Shown in pieces: positions 20,973-30,627 of a stretch of DNA of 39,555 nt. Position numbers and translations under genes: made by a program. The notes under the pieces were generated by a model, which saw nothing but the letters and a program-made list of their open reading frames with translations, searched no databases and was not told the DNA's origin. This DNA is from Mesotaenium endlicherianum (taxonomy: Eukaryota > Streptophyta > Zygnematophyceae > Zygnematales > Mesotaeniaceae), in NCBI GenBank assembly GCA_009602735.1, contig WELA01007371.1:1-39555 (forward strand). Reading direction: 5' to 3'. Position 1 is the stretch's first letter. Each line of letters begins with the position of its first letter.

Positions 20973-21429
20973 TAAGTGTTCGTCAAATCGTCCCTTCCAG
21001 AATATTCGTGAGTAAGCCAGATCAGTCTAATCTGACGTGTGGGCCAAATTGACGTCCACATACATGCATCAACATTACTAGAATATTCTATCTTAAACGC
21101 GCTAGGCTGAACCGAAACTTCTAGGTAAATCAACCTAGTCGGCACTCCGCGTGAGCCGAACTTACGTGAAGGATCGAGTTCACTCTAACGGGTTAGATCG
21201 CTTGACATTGTCGGTCAATCCGACGGTTGCGCTCACCGCGAACTAAGGACAGTCGTCAACCAACCTCAAAACTAATTAAACTTCAAAAATTCGTAACTCT
21301 CTCAATACTTAACCAAATTCGATGAACTTTACATCAAAATGACCACAACAATGCAGTGTACAGATCTATGCAATCATAACATACTTACATGAAACTCAGA
21401 CATACACCTTATAAACCTATGACCTTACA
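20973..21429 (-). repeat. 5' LTR of element C
   Basis: About 457 bases, homologous to 7209-7325 plus 16229-16575. Minus-strand start TGTAAGGTCATAGG (from 21429). The inner end near 20973-20977 is uncertain by a few bases because the ctaag next to it is shared by both copies. Confidence 0.85.
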
Positions 21430-21430
21430 T

Positions 21431-23671
21431 TTAGGAACTAAAATTTTTGTACCTGCTGCTCACTTCCGTCGTCCGTGGGCTCATGAAAAATTTGATGTAT
21501 ATTGCAAAGAGGTGTTGTTGGAGGGAGTGGTCAAGAAGCGGATTGAGGCCCAAAAGAGCCATGGCGTTTTTATCAGGTGTTCTTCGTCTAGAGTTTAGAC
21601 AAAAATTTACTCAGGATTTTGTTGAAGGTGCCATTAAGAAAGACTCTGGCACATGGCATGAGTTAACTAAGGGAGTATGCACGCGGGTAAGTGAGCAAGA
21701 ACAGCAGCCAGAGGCGGAAAAAGCACCCGAGAGTCAAGATGACCCTTAGGCATCTTATAGAGTGTCTCAGGCAGCAATTTTGGACACACAAGTTAGTGCA
21801 GAGTTGCAGGAGACTGAGACTAGCCTTTTTGACTATCAACCTAGCAAGAAGAGGGACAGACCCGCAGGCTCCAACAAAATAGCAGCGCCTGCAGGGAGAA
21901 GCAGATTCATGTTTCAAGGCAAGCCTATGTCTAGTAAGAAAAACAAGAAAGTTTCTTTTGATTCGAAGTTTGGGTCTGACAGTAACAGCTATAAAGAAGA
22001 AGACTTCTCAGATTCTGAAAACACAAAGGAGGTTCCTCCTGCAGCAACCATGATAGAGGAGGAGGAGGAGGAGGAAGAGTATGAAGAGGTGTGGGACTGG
22101 AAGGTGCCTACTCTTGGAGGCACCTGTCAAGAAGACTTGCTGCAGCCAAGTGAAGAACACCACCATGACCTCCAAGGCATCCGAGACAAGAGATTCAAAG
22201 ATATGAGTTCCTCTGGCATCTTTTGTCTCTTCATGCCTATTGCTTTTTTTTAGCAATTGTTTGTGGACACAAATAACTATGCATCACAATACACTGTGAG
22301 GGGCTGGATTCCTGTGACATGCACAGAGATGGTTGTCTTCCTTGGATTGTGCATGGCTATGGGGTTACATGCTCTCCCTGGGCTCAAGAGTTACTGGCAG
22401 ATTTCAGTGAAAGGACCTATCACTCTCTCTACCTTTGGCAAGTGCATGAGCAGGAATAGATTCAAACAAATAAGAAGATTTTTTCATGTGAAGGACAATA
22501 CACAGAGAGCTTGTTTTCCTACAGACTTTAGAGCGTACAAGTTTTGGCAATTGCAACCTTTCACAAATTTGTGCCTAGAGAACTTTGCCAAGTACTATGG
22601 TCCTGGTAGTACTCTCACAATTGACGAGAGAACCATTCCTATCCGAAATAGGCAGTGTCATATTAGAGTCTACAATGCATCAAAGCCATATAAATATGGT
22701 ATAGAATTCTTTACAATCTGTGATGCAATTACATATTTCTATTACGCCTTCATCATATATGATAGAGTAAAGAAAGAAGACCGATATCTTGTTAGACTTA
22801 GTAGCTATGCTTCTTGTAGGCAGATGCTTCACTCTCATACTTGACAGAGGCTTTACCTCTCCACACCTCTTTTCTAAACTTGCACAGCTAGGACATGGAG
22901 CCACAGGCACTGTAGTTTCACCAGAAAGAAGTATCCAAAACAATTGTTATACATGAAGCCTGACACCCACCCTAAAGGCTACACTCTAGCACCTTAAAAT
23001 GGGCAGCCCCCTATGATAGCTGCTGTGTGGAATGATAAAGCTCCATGTGATTTTTTGTCAAGAACCAAAGGGCTGGTCCCCACTATACATAGTAGACGCA
23101 ACGGAAAGAAAAAAATAGAATTCCAACCCCTAAGCTAGTAGAGCATTACAATATGTACAAAGATGCTGTGGATCAGTATGATGCCTATTGTTTGAAGAGA
23201 GGTTATAGTGCTGAGAGAGTCTTAGTTAACAAGAAGTGGTGGCACAGGGCATATTGGGGCATTTGGGATGGCCTTCTTGCCAATGTTTTCATCATGTACA
23301 AGATGGTGCAGCCGAAGGCAGACAGGTTTGACACTTACAAGGACATCATGGATGACATGTGCTCTTTCCAGCACCTTGATGAAGCAGGACCTAGTGGAGT
23401 GGCAACCAGGGTAGTTGCAGCACAACCTACAGCAAAAGGCAGGTTCACGGGAAGACACTTTTCTATTGAAGTTGAGAAGAGGAAGTATTGTGTCGTGTGT
23501 GTTGCGAGTATGTTTACGCAACGTGCCAATAGAAAGAGAGCTAAGTTTAGTGATTACAAGTGTATGTCTTGTAATATGTACTTAAGTGCTTCTCCCTGCT
23601 TTCAGGTACACCACACCACCAGGGTTAGTGCCCATATAGATGAAGGACCTTTCAGGGAGAAGAGGTCTTAG
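21431..23671 (+). pseudogene. piggyBac-like transposase relic
   Basis: Decayed DDE transposase of a cut-and-paste DNA transposon. Segments: N-terminal KIFVPAAHFRRPWAHEKFDV (21440 on); a long acidic linker (EEEEEEEEYEE near 22060); the core with VDTNNYASQYTVRGW, FLGLCMAMGLHALPGLKSYW, SRNRFKQIRRFFHV and LTIDERTIPIRNR (first catalytic Asp near 22625), followed by KPYKYGIEFF. A frameshift leads to LDRGFTSPHLFSKLAQLGHG (second Asp at 22843). Another leads to HYNMYKDAVDQYDAYC (third Asp region near 23165). A C-terminal cysteine-rich region, YCVVC...YKCMSCNMYLSASPCFQVHH, lies at 23480-23620. Breaks: a frameshift near 21560, TAG at 21747 and 22251, and frameshifts near 22840 and before 23150. Element C abuts its start, so the 5' end may have been displaced. 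No terminal inverted repeats or TTAA duplication were identified. Confidence 0.85.
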
Positions 23672-25217
23672 GAGACACAAATATGCGAGAATCGACAAAT
23701 TTGATCTAATCTGGTAGGAAATGTAAATAATTGTAGTGAGACTTAGTGAGATGTGTGCACTTCACAAAGTCATGCCATGTGAAGCTGTCAGTTGAAACGC
23801 TTGTTGCATCATGCTTTTTGTGCGCATCATATTTGGTGCATATTTGCTAAGAGCTCCATAAGGCAGAATACTTCTCCAATGAGCCCCAAATTTTGCACAT
23901 GTAGTAACTACCCATATGTATACCACTGGCTAAATTTCCATGCCTTAGAAACTACGACTTGTTGAAATATGAAGACCCAAGTTTTGCAATTTTGGCGCTA
24001 AAGTTTTTGGTGTCATTCTTTCAATTTTTTCACTCTAAAACAAAATCATCTTGAAAAAACAAAAATGTGGTCAGCAAGATTGTGATGTAAGCTTCCCAAA
24101 TTTGTGCTTCATTGTATGATTGGACTACTACTGTGATCACAAAAATTCTGGAGTAAAGGTAGTATTTGCATCAAAAAGTGTGAGTTACCGTGGTATATTC
24201 AGTCCACCATAAATCACATACTTCCCCTTCCACTTTATGTTCTACACACTTGCATCAATACAATTTTCTTACAGTGTTACCTATTTGTGTATAATTTTTA
24301 GTGAGAAACGACATATGTTGTTGAATTTCCTACCCGAACATGTGATGTGAGAGATTGTGATGTCCAATTTACCCGACATTGACAAGAAGCAATTCACCCA
24401 CCTATTTTAAGATGTCTTTTGAGATGCGTGATTGTTTTTCGAGACGTCAATCAAGTGGCTTATTGTATGAAACTTGTTGGTTGAAACTAAAGTTTGATAA
24501 ATCCAAAGTCTCTAATTTCTTACACTATTTAAACATTTTTGCTTGAACACGTAGAGGTTGTGACTTGTGAGTTGCAGTTAGTATGCGCAGATAAAGACAC
24601 TTTTGTTTATCGTACACAATGAGTGATATTTGTAATAAATCTTACGTGGGTAATAGCTCAAATGTTAGAGGGTCGCTTGTGCACAAGCCTCAATACACAA
24701 TTGTTGAAGTGGGATAAATAGCAATAACAATGTGATAAACTAGTTGACCTGAAGATTCAAAATGATAGAATTTTCAGACATTTCTTTGATTATCATGTGG
24801 CGTCAAGCTGCGCACACTGTGTCCGCTTGACCCGCCCGTGTTTCAAGTTTAACCGCGCTATTAAGTGAGCAGTTGGACTGTTTAAAATGCTTGATGACTA
24901 CTTTCAAACAACGTGAGCCAATTGATTTCAAATTCGCCTTCGTCATGCTCAAATCTTGTCATGTTCTGATCATGTTCATTGAAAAACTTATGTATTGTAA
25001 ACCACAATGATCGAGTGACGCGAATTGCCAGGGCATCAACAAGGGGAAATGAAATGAGAGGAACAGGGGCGTACGTACAATCCTAGCTATAGACCTAACT
25101 ACGTGCTCGTGGAAGGTAATAGCATGAGCTCTGTGTAAACTACAACCGACTTGTTGGCAATACTCTCGCTTAATTGTATTGACCAAGTCTTTATGACGGG
25201 CATCGTCACTACAGTCA
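23672..25217. other. 1.5-kb AT-rich stretch with no gene recognised
   Basis: Contains no open frame beyond about 75 residues with any recognisable family, no RNA gene and no LTR ends that I can see. The left part may be the 3' untranslated region of the piggyBac relic. It ends at the left end of the B2 LTR, whose adjacent five bases are agtca. Confidence 0.4.
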
Positions 25218-25937
25218 TGAAATGAATCGGCTTACCAAATAGGCGATTAACAATTAATGAAGATCTTTATATCAGCAAGTAATCCTTATGGTATTTTTCG
25301 TTAACTGGTTGAACGGCAAAGGACAACACACTAGCAATGAACAATACTCGTAAGTCAAATGCGAGTAAACTAGCATCAATAATGCAATCAGTAAACTCAT
25401 ACATAAGCAAGGTTAGAAGACAGTGCGTATCAATGGCTTCTCGCCTTGGATTCGAATCTCTCTCAGTAAGCTGTACAAGAGAGTTGGCCTCGTTTCCAAA
25501 TGCCGAACTCGAGAGCAATGCCTAGCATATGTACATGGAATGAGTTTACTGTTCAACGGCCAGTGCGATGGCACCGCCTACCCGGGAGTTAACCACGTTG
25601 GTAGGACCTCGGATAACCAAATCCACCGCCATCTCCCATCATCCCGAATCGCTATCCATCATAGGGATGTCTTTTGGCCATTCATCTAGCATACCACACT
25701 TAGATGCATATCGAGGCAGTTCGCTACTACCAAGTACGGAAGTCAGCTGGCTGTCAAAGAATGTGTCAGCAAGCTGACTTAAGCTGACTTCAGCCTGCTT
25801 CTTCTGGCTGAGTCATTAAATTGATTTTAAATATGAAGTCCAGCAGACTGATTATTAACTAGAGTTCAGCGGGCTGAACTTGATTAACTATTATATTTAA
25901 ATGAACATTATATCTACTAATATACTGATTCATTACA
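25218..25937 (-). repeat. 3' LTR of element B2 (family B LTR)
   Basis: 720 bases, inverted relative to B1 LTRs: plus-strand left end TGAAATGAATCGGC, right end GATTCATTACA. The polypurine tract and hairpin lie immediately to the right, which fixes this as the 3' LTR of a minus-strand element. Its 5' half is missing beyond about 27540. Confidence 0.91.
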
Positions 25938-25971
25938 ATCCCTCCAACTTAACTTGTTGTCGCCTCGACAA
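25938..25971 (-). promoter_or_regulatory. Polypurine tract of B2 with conserved hairpin
   Basis: Minus strand TTGTCGAGGCGACAA (25971-25957) followed by AGTTGGAGGGAT directly before the LTR start TGTAATG. Same arrangement as 15477-15510 in B1. Confidence 0.7.
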
Positions 25972-26049
25972 CATTAAACTGCAGAAGTCTTAAATAAGGG
26001 AATTGAACCTGACCAGCCTCCCCCACTGACTGCCTCTTCAGCCTGTCAC

Positions 26050-27538
26050 CTAGGGGATTGTTCCTGGGGCTTCAGGATCAGGAGACCGAGATCTGGACCT
26101 AGATCTGAACGGCCCTCTAGGTCTGTCAGCTGGCCTTCTAAAGAACCCCGTTTGTTCTGAAGTTGGACCTCGAGGAGAACGAAGGATGGTAGCCTGCTCT
26201 TCACCCACTTGGGTGTTGATCCCCACATAAACAGGCATTCCAATAAGATGCTGAAATACATTGGCAAGAGGTACATGTCCCTGAGCGAAGGGGGAGGCCG
26301 GCGTACCTCTGGCCACCCCGCGTGTCCCTCTTCTGGCACCCCGGTCGTCTGGGGATTTCTGCCTGTGTCTGCTGCCAAGTACAGTCAGATCAGCTTCTTC
26401 CCCTGCTTGAACAGGTGGGCTGGGGGAGCGAGAGCGGGGTCCAGTCGCCTCCATGACCGGGATCACGTTCCATATACCTGATCTTGGTTCCTTAGGAAGT
26501 GCCCCTGCCTGCCCCCGGGTCTCCTGAGTACCAGCTCCTGATGCTTCTCCTCTGCCTTGTTCTTCTTCCCCATCCTCCTCATCCTCCTCCTCTGAGAGAG
26601 TAGGAGTCTCGTCCACTAAGTCGTCGTGCTCCCTGGTAGACATGGAGTAGTCTACTGACCTCCCTCTCTTAGGGCGCGTTGGAGGTTGCTTGGCCTTCAG
26701 CCTTGGCTCGGTTACACTCCTGCTTCTTGTTTGTGATGTCTGTTGGCTGCTGGTAGTATTGGGGTCCATGCTCAGCCTTCCTCAGTTTACGGGGACCAGT
26801 GGGGAGAGAACATCTGCTGTCCTGCTTCCCTGGCCAAGTACTCCCAACTCCTTCTCTCAACTTCATTGTAAGCTGGCAGTAGTGTGAGGTAGAATACCGT
26901 ATCCTTAAAGCTATCGGGCCGCATGCTCACCATCCTGATGAGTCTCTGATCTCCCACTGTTCCCGGTATCGGGACTGGCTTGTTCTCTCAATCATCGACA
27001 AGGTACCGGGCCTGCTCTGCTGTATAGCCCACCATCTTGGCATAATCTTTGTAGAGGACCACACCAGTGTGTGTCTCGATGTACCTATCCAGTGCTGCAG
27101 CTCCTTCCCTCTGTAGCAGTGTTGTCTCTTCCAGCCTGTTGATCTCCTGGGCTGCCAGCAATGCTTCCTTCAGGTTATTGAAGTTTTGGCCACCCATCAC
27201 AGTATACCTGTAAGTGGCCAAGCTCTTCTGTCTGTCCGCTTCAATCTTTTTCCTTTTCTCCTCTTCTGCCGCTGCCGCTTCTTCTTGTTTTTTCTTNTTT
27301 TCTTCTGTCTCTCCTCCTAAGCTTTCCTGAGGTTTTCCGCTTCCTAATCCTTCTTCCTCTGTGCCTCTTCTGCCGCCTCTTGTTGTTTGCGGACCCTTTC
27401 TTGTTCTCTCCTGGTGAGGTATGTCGCCGCCAGCTCCTTCTGGTATTGCTCCATTGTCCTCCTGGCTTCTTCTGCCTTGCGCTTTCTGTCCTCCTTTTGT
27501 GTGGTGGGAACCATTTTGCACATGTAACCAGGGCACAA
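26050..27538 (-). pseudogene. Extra 3' gene of family B (unrecognised), copy in B2, broken
   Basis: Homolog of the B1 gene at 13647-15346. From ATG 27538: basic/Glu-rich probable coiled coil (RKRKAEEARRTMEQYQKEL, later KKQEEAAAAEEEKRKKIEAD). Central domain with TYRYTVMGGQNFNNLKEALL, YIETHTGVVLYKDYAKMVGY and, after a TGA at 26988-26990, LIRMVSMRPDSFKD. A second segment (26769-26050) is open for 239 codons: RGRSVDYSMSTREHDDLVDE, an acidic run (EEEDEEDGEEE), HVPLANVFQHLIGMPVYV, and a C-terminal Arg/Ser tail (FRSRSRSRSP). Breaks: frameshift near 27345, an unresolved base at 27297, the TGA, and a frameshift between about 26830 and 26770. The RS tail suggests a nuclear or RNA-related role, but that is only inference. 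Confidence 0.68.
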
Positions 27539-28126
27539 GTTAGGAGGATATCGACCTTTGTCCTAGAAGTTTGCAGGAAGGGAGTAAGTTCGTATTAGTA
27601 TAGTATATTCGTTCCTGTTTACCTTACAGGGTGATTGCTAGGAGTTGACGTAGTTGCGGTGCGCTAGATGTCATGATATATTGAGTCGAGGTTGCCGCAC
27701 GAAACCGAGCTCCACATGTGTGAACCATCAACCTAGGAAGGCCGACTTTGCATAGACTTTACGCATCCATACGTTGACCTTTTCTCAATTTCCAAGTCAC
27801 CAAAGTGTAGCGCGTCGAGTCACCTTCCGAATGGCACCGGGTTCGCGTCATTTGGTCACGTATCGCGCGAGATATGAGCGATCTAGTCCGCGTCACCTGC
27901 CGGCCGCTAGCGGATCCTCACCAAAGGGCAATTTGTGTTTCAATGTGCACATTCTTGCCTATTCGTGACCCCCTAAAATGCCTAGCTTGTGCGCACAAAT
28001 CCGCGAGCCCCTTAGCCTACATAAGCTTTGCATTTCCACAGTATATGTGCATCATTGAGGCTATAACTTGGTGACTGCATCACCTACTCCTAGAGGAAGC
28101 TTCCTCAATTTTCAGATCCACTTTTG
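27539..28126. other. Unassigned stretch before the assembly gap
   Basis: No coding region, RNA gene or repeat end recognised. It should contain the break point of B2, since pol of B2 does not follow the extra gene, and possibly the left part of the LTR of element F. Confidence 0.35.
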
Positions 28127-28373
28127 NNNNNNNNNNNNNNNNNNNNNNNNNNNNNNNNNNNNNNNNNNNNNNNNNNNNNNNNNNNNNNNNNNNNNNNNNN
28201 NNNNNNNNNNNNNNNNNNNNNNNNNNNNNNNNNNNNNNNNNNNNNNNNNNNNNNNNNNNNNNNNNNNNNNNNNNNNNNNNNNNNNNNNNNNNNNNNNNNN
28301 NNNNNNNNNNNNNNNNNNNNNNNNNNNNNNNNNNNNNNNNNNNNNNNNNNNNNNNNNNNNNNNNNNNNNNNNN
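28127..28373. other. Assembly gap (247 unresolved bases)
   Basis: Run of N. It probably hides most of the U3 part of the 5' LTR of element F, because a TATA box lies seven bases to its right. Open frames drawn across it are meaningless. Confidence 0.99.
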
Positions 28374-28558
28374 CAGGAGTATAAATACTAGAGATGTCCC
28401 TAGAAGAGACATCTTTTAGAAGTCCATTATGCCAGGTGTAAGTAATAGAGATTATCATTGAAGCTTACACTTTTATCTCTCGTGTTTTCAGGACCACTTA
28501 GTTACTCTCTTGTGAGGAGCAAGCCCTCTAGGCTTCCAGTCATTTGAAGAACTTCACA
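28374..28558 (+). repeat. Visible part of the 5' LTR of element F (with TATA box)
   Basis: Contains TATAAATA at 28380-28387, likely the LTR promoter, then about 170 bases to a candidate LTR end ...CTTCACA (28558). The left part falls in the gap, so I could not compare it with the 3' end of F; the boundaries are inferred. Confidence 0.5.
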
Positions 28559-28560
28559 AG

Positions 28561-28572
28561 TGGTGAGCAAAG
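28561..28572 (+). promoter_or_regulatory. Possible primer-binding site of element F
   Basis: TGGTGAGCAAAG starts two bases after the candidate LTR end. It begins TGG like other primer sites but does not match initiator Met tRNA, and I cannot name the tRNA. Confidence 0.3.
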
Positions 28573-28760
28573 TCACACCTTAAACCCTTGCCATAGGACT
28601 ACTCTGAAGATCATGATGTGCTTCCAGTGATCTTTTGGGCCATACTTCATCAGTTGTTTTCCTACCAGATTACAGTCTTGAGGTGCTCACTCTGGAGAGT
28701 ACACTTCCCTTACTTCTAAAAGATCTCTCTCTGCCTTCAAGCAATTAGAACCTTCAGCGT

Positions 28761-29066
28761 ATGCCTACCCGTAGTGGGCTTTCTTATCAGCCATACTACG
28801 AAGGGGTTAGTGGAGAAGACTCAGACTCAGATCTCAGCACCATCACTGAACCCGCTGAAGAAGAGCAACCTGCTCTCCAGCACACAGCAGTTGCTTCTGA
28901 GCCATCTTCCCAATGGGCTCACTATGATTTCTGGTATCCCATGGCAGGTGACCACGAGGTCAGGGCTGACAGGTCTGCCTACCGCTTCAGCGGTAGGCCA
29001 GGCACCTGTGATCTGGAAGATACCATCTCGGAGTTTCAGGCTGACTCGGTAACCGGCAACCCGTAA
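28761..29066 (+). CDS. Short acidic open frame at the start of element F, function unknown
   Basis: 101 codons from an ATG in the leader (MPTRSGLSYQPYYEGVSGED), rich in Glu, Asp and Ser. It overlaps the beginning of the methyltransferase frame by 14 bases in a different frame. It may be the remnant N-terminus of the methyltransferase polyprotein (a frameshift would join them) or of a lost Gag. No domain recognised. Confidence 0.4.
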   Translation: MPTRSGLSYQPYYEGVSGEDSDSDLSTITEPAEEEQPALQHTAVASEPSSQWAHYDFWYPMAGDHEVRADRSAYRFSGRPGTCDLEDTISEFQADSVTGNP

Positions 29067-30627
29067 CACCGGCATCTCGGTGCGCCGCTACATCTACGTC
29101 GATCTCGATCCTGAGGCCCAGCAGGTGGCCCGACGGCAGATGGCGTTGGGCCACGAGCGGTTCCCTGACCTCCTTCCCGCGCACGCATTCCGCCGCGCTC
29201 AGACCAACTGGCCCCTGGACATCCGCGACATCACCGTCGAGCATGTCACCCGACTTGGGCCCATTGACCTCGTCATCGCCGGTTGGGAGTGCCAGAGCTT
29301 CTCCAGAGCCGGGCGTGGCAGGGCGCTCAGCGATCCCCGCACGGCCCTCTTCTGGCACTTGCTCCGCGTCTTCAACATTGTTGAGGATCGCCAGCCGCCA
29401 CACACACTCGCGTGGGTCCTGGAGAACGTGGCCGCACGCCACGATCGCCGTCCCGATGTTAGCGCCGACTTCGCTCTTTGCAGCAGCTACGTCGGCCGCG
29501 AGGCCGTCATCGACGCTGCCCAGATTGGTTCCTTCGCGCACCGCGTCCGCGCCTACTTCACAAACCTGGCGATGCCAGGTACTCTCGAGGCGTTGGCCGC
29601 CTCTCATCCACGTCACACACGCACCGTCGACTCCATCCTCGATGCCCCTCGTCTGGCCCAGCGCGTGACGGCGCTGCCACATCCCTCCATGGCGCAGTGT
29701 GAGGTCTTGCATGACGTCACTTGCGCGCTGCCGACTTTTGTCAGCCGCTACGACAGCGACGCCTTCGTTGGAGATCAGCGCGGGAAGGTCATCGACCTAG
29801 AGACTGGCATGTTTGACAGGCCACGCCCTGCGGAGATGGAGCGTGCCATGGGCTTCCCGCCGCATCTCACGCAGGTGGACGGTCTTACTGAGGTAAACCG
29901 CATCCGCCTCTTGGGGCAGGCGATCGACGCCAACGTCCTCACGTGGATTCTGCTGCAGACGCAGGCCTTGGCGCCTCTCTACGCCGCAGCCCGGCATCCC
30001 AAGTTACCTCGGCCTGCCAATGATATGGACGATGACTCCACCGACGATGACACTCAGACCCCGCCAGTCACGACGTGGCATCCTCAGCGCGCAGGGCCTG
30101 CACCGCCAGCGCGCACCCGCCCCCCCTCCCCACCACCGCGCGGGGAGGACTCTGGTTTGCTGGGGGGGGCCGGCGTCCTCACTGCGACCCAGGGAGTCCC
30201 GGTCACATTTTCTTTTTCCTCGCTCGCAGGCAGACGGTGCCAGGCAGCTGGCCGCAGCTGCCACGGTGCAGGTACCCGCGGCAGGCCGAGCGCCAACCGC
30301 TGCTGGGCAGGGGACACCTGCAGCACCACAGTCTACCCCAGCGGCAAGACAAGAGACTCCAGCTGCAGGTCAGGCGGCGCCACCAGCTCCACCGACATGG
30401 AAGCTGGGGGGGACACTCACCAAGGCGCAGGCTGCACAATTGACGGCACTGCTGGACGGGAGGCGCAGCACCAGCTTTGCCAGCGGCATGCACGATCTCG
30501 AGCGCTATCGGGGGGACCCCATGCGGATTACTCTCACGTCGCAGGAGCCCATTTTCCTGAAGCGTTATCGCTACAACCACTTCGAGGATGGCTTGATCAA
30601 CGCGCAGACAGGCAAGCTGGAGTATAG
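29053..30627 (+). CDS. C5 cytosine DNA methyltransferase of element F, DNMT3-like, probably damaged
   Basis: Predicted to transfer a methyl group from S-adenosylmethionine to cytosine C5 in DNA. The frame is open from 29053 (after TAA 29050-29052); the first possible start codon I see is GTG 29080, so no ATG supports it. Numbering from that GTG: RRYIYVDLDPEA (2-13, motif II region); PIDLVIAGWECQSFSRAG (61-78, motif IV, catalytic Cys71 at 29290-29292, with Glu where most families have Pro); AWVLENVAAR (111-120, motif VI ENV); IGSFAHRVRAYFTNLAMPG (149-167, motif VIII-like; DNMT3s have AAHRARYFWGNLPG here); then a tail RPAEMERAMGFPPHLTQV...LLGQAIDANV resembling the DNMT3 C-terminus. Motif I (the FxGxG methionine-cofactor loop) is not visible upstream. 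Homology ends near 29990. Codons after the G8 run at 30162-30169 are probably out of frame. Confidence 0.82.
   Translation, partial: PATRNTGISVRRYIYVDLDPEAQQVARRQMALGHERFPDLLPAHAFRRAQTNWPLDIRDITVEHVTRLGPIDLVIAGWECQSFSRAGRGRALSDPRTALFWHLLRVFNIVEDRQPPHTLAWVLENVAARHDRRPDVSADFALCSSYVGREAVIDAAQIGSFAHRVRAYFTNLAMPGTLEALAASHPRHTRTVDSILDAPRLAQRVTALPHPSMAQCEVLHDVTCALPTFVSRYDSDAFVGDQRGKVIDLETGMFDRPRPAEMERAMGFPPHLTQVDGLTEVNRIRLLGQAIDANVLTWILLQTQALAPLYAAARHPKLPRPANDMDDDSTDDDTQTPPVTTWHPQRAGPAPPARTRPPSPPPRGEDSGLLGGAGVLTATQGVPVTFSFSSLAGRRCQAAGRSCHGAGTRGRPSANRCWAGDTCSTTVYPSGKTRDSSCRSGGATSSTDMEAGGDTHQGAGCTIDGTAGREAQHQLCQRHARSRALSGGPHADYSHVAGAHFPEALSLQPLRGWLDQRADRQAGV

Larger units (their letters stand above)
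7209..21429 (-). mobile_element. Ty3/gypsy chromodomain element C, interrupted by element B1
   Basis: Minus-strand gypsy element: right (5') LTR about 20973-21429, gag pseudogene, pol pseudogene, polypurine tract, left (3') LTR. The left LTR is split. Its distal 117 bases are at 7209-7325 and its proximal part at 16229-16575, with B1 in between. Removing B1 and one copy of its 5-base target duplication restores an LTR of about 458 bases, the same length as the right copy. The outer LTR ends lack a clear TG...CA on one side (the end reads ctaagtgtt) and I could not find a convincing target duplication for C itself. Confidence 0.85.

Noticed and set aside
7204..21434. A target-site duplication for element C (ctaag on the left, tttag on the right).
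   Set aside because: Only three of five bases agree, and ctaag also occurs at the inner end of the other LTR, so it is more likely part of the LTR.
28068..28458. Open frames that appear to cross 28127-28373.
   Set aside because: The region is unresolved bases; nothing can be translated.
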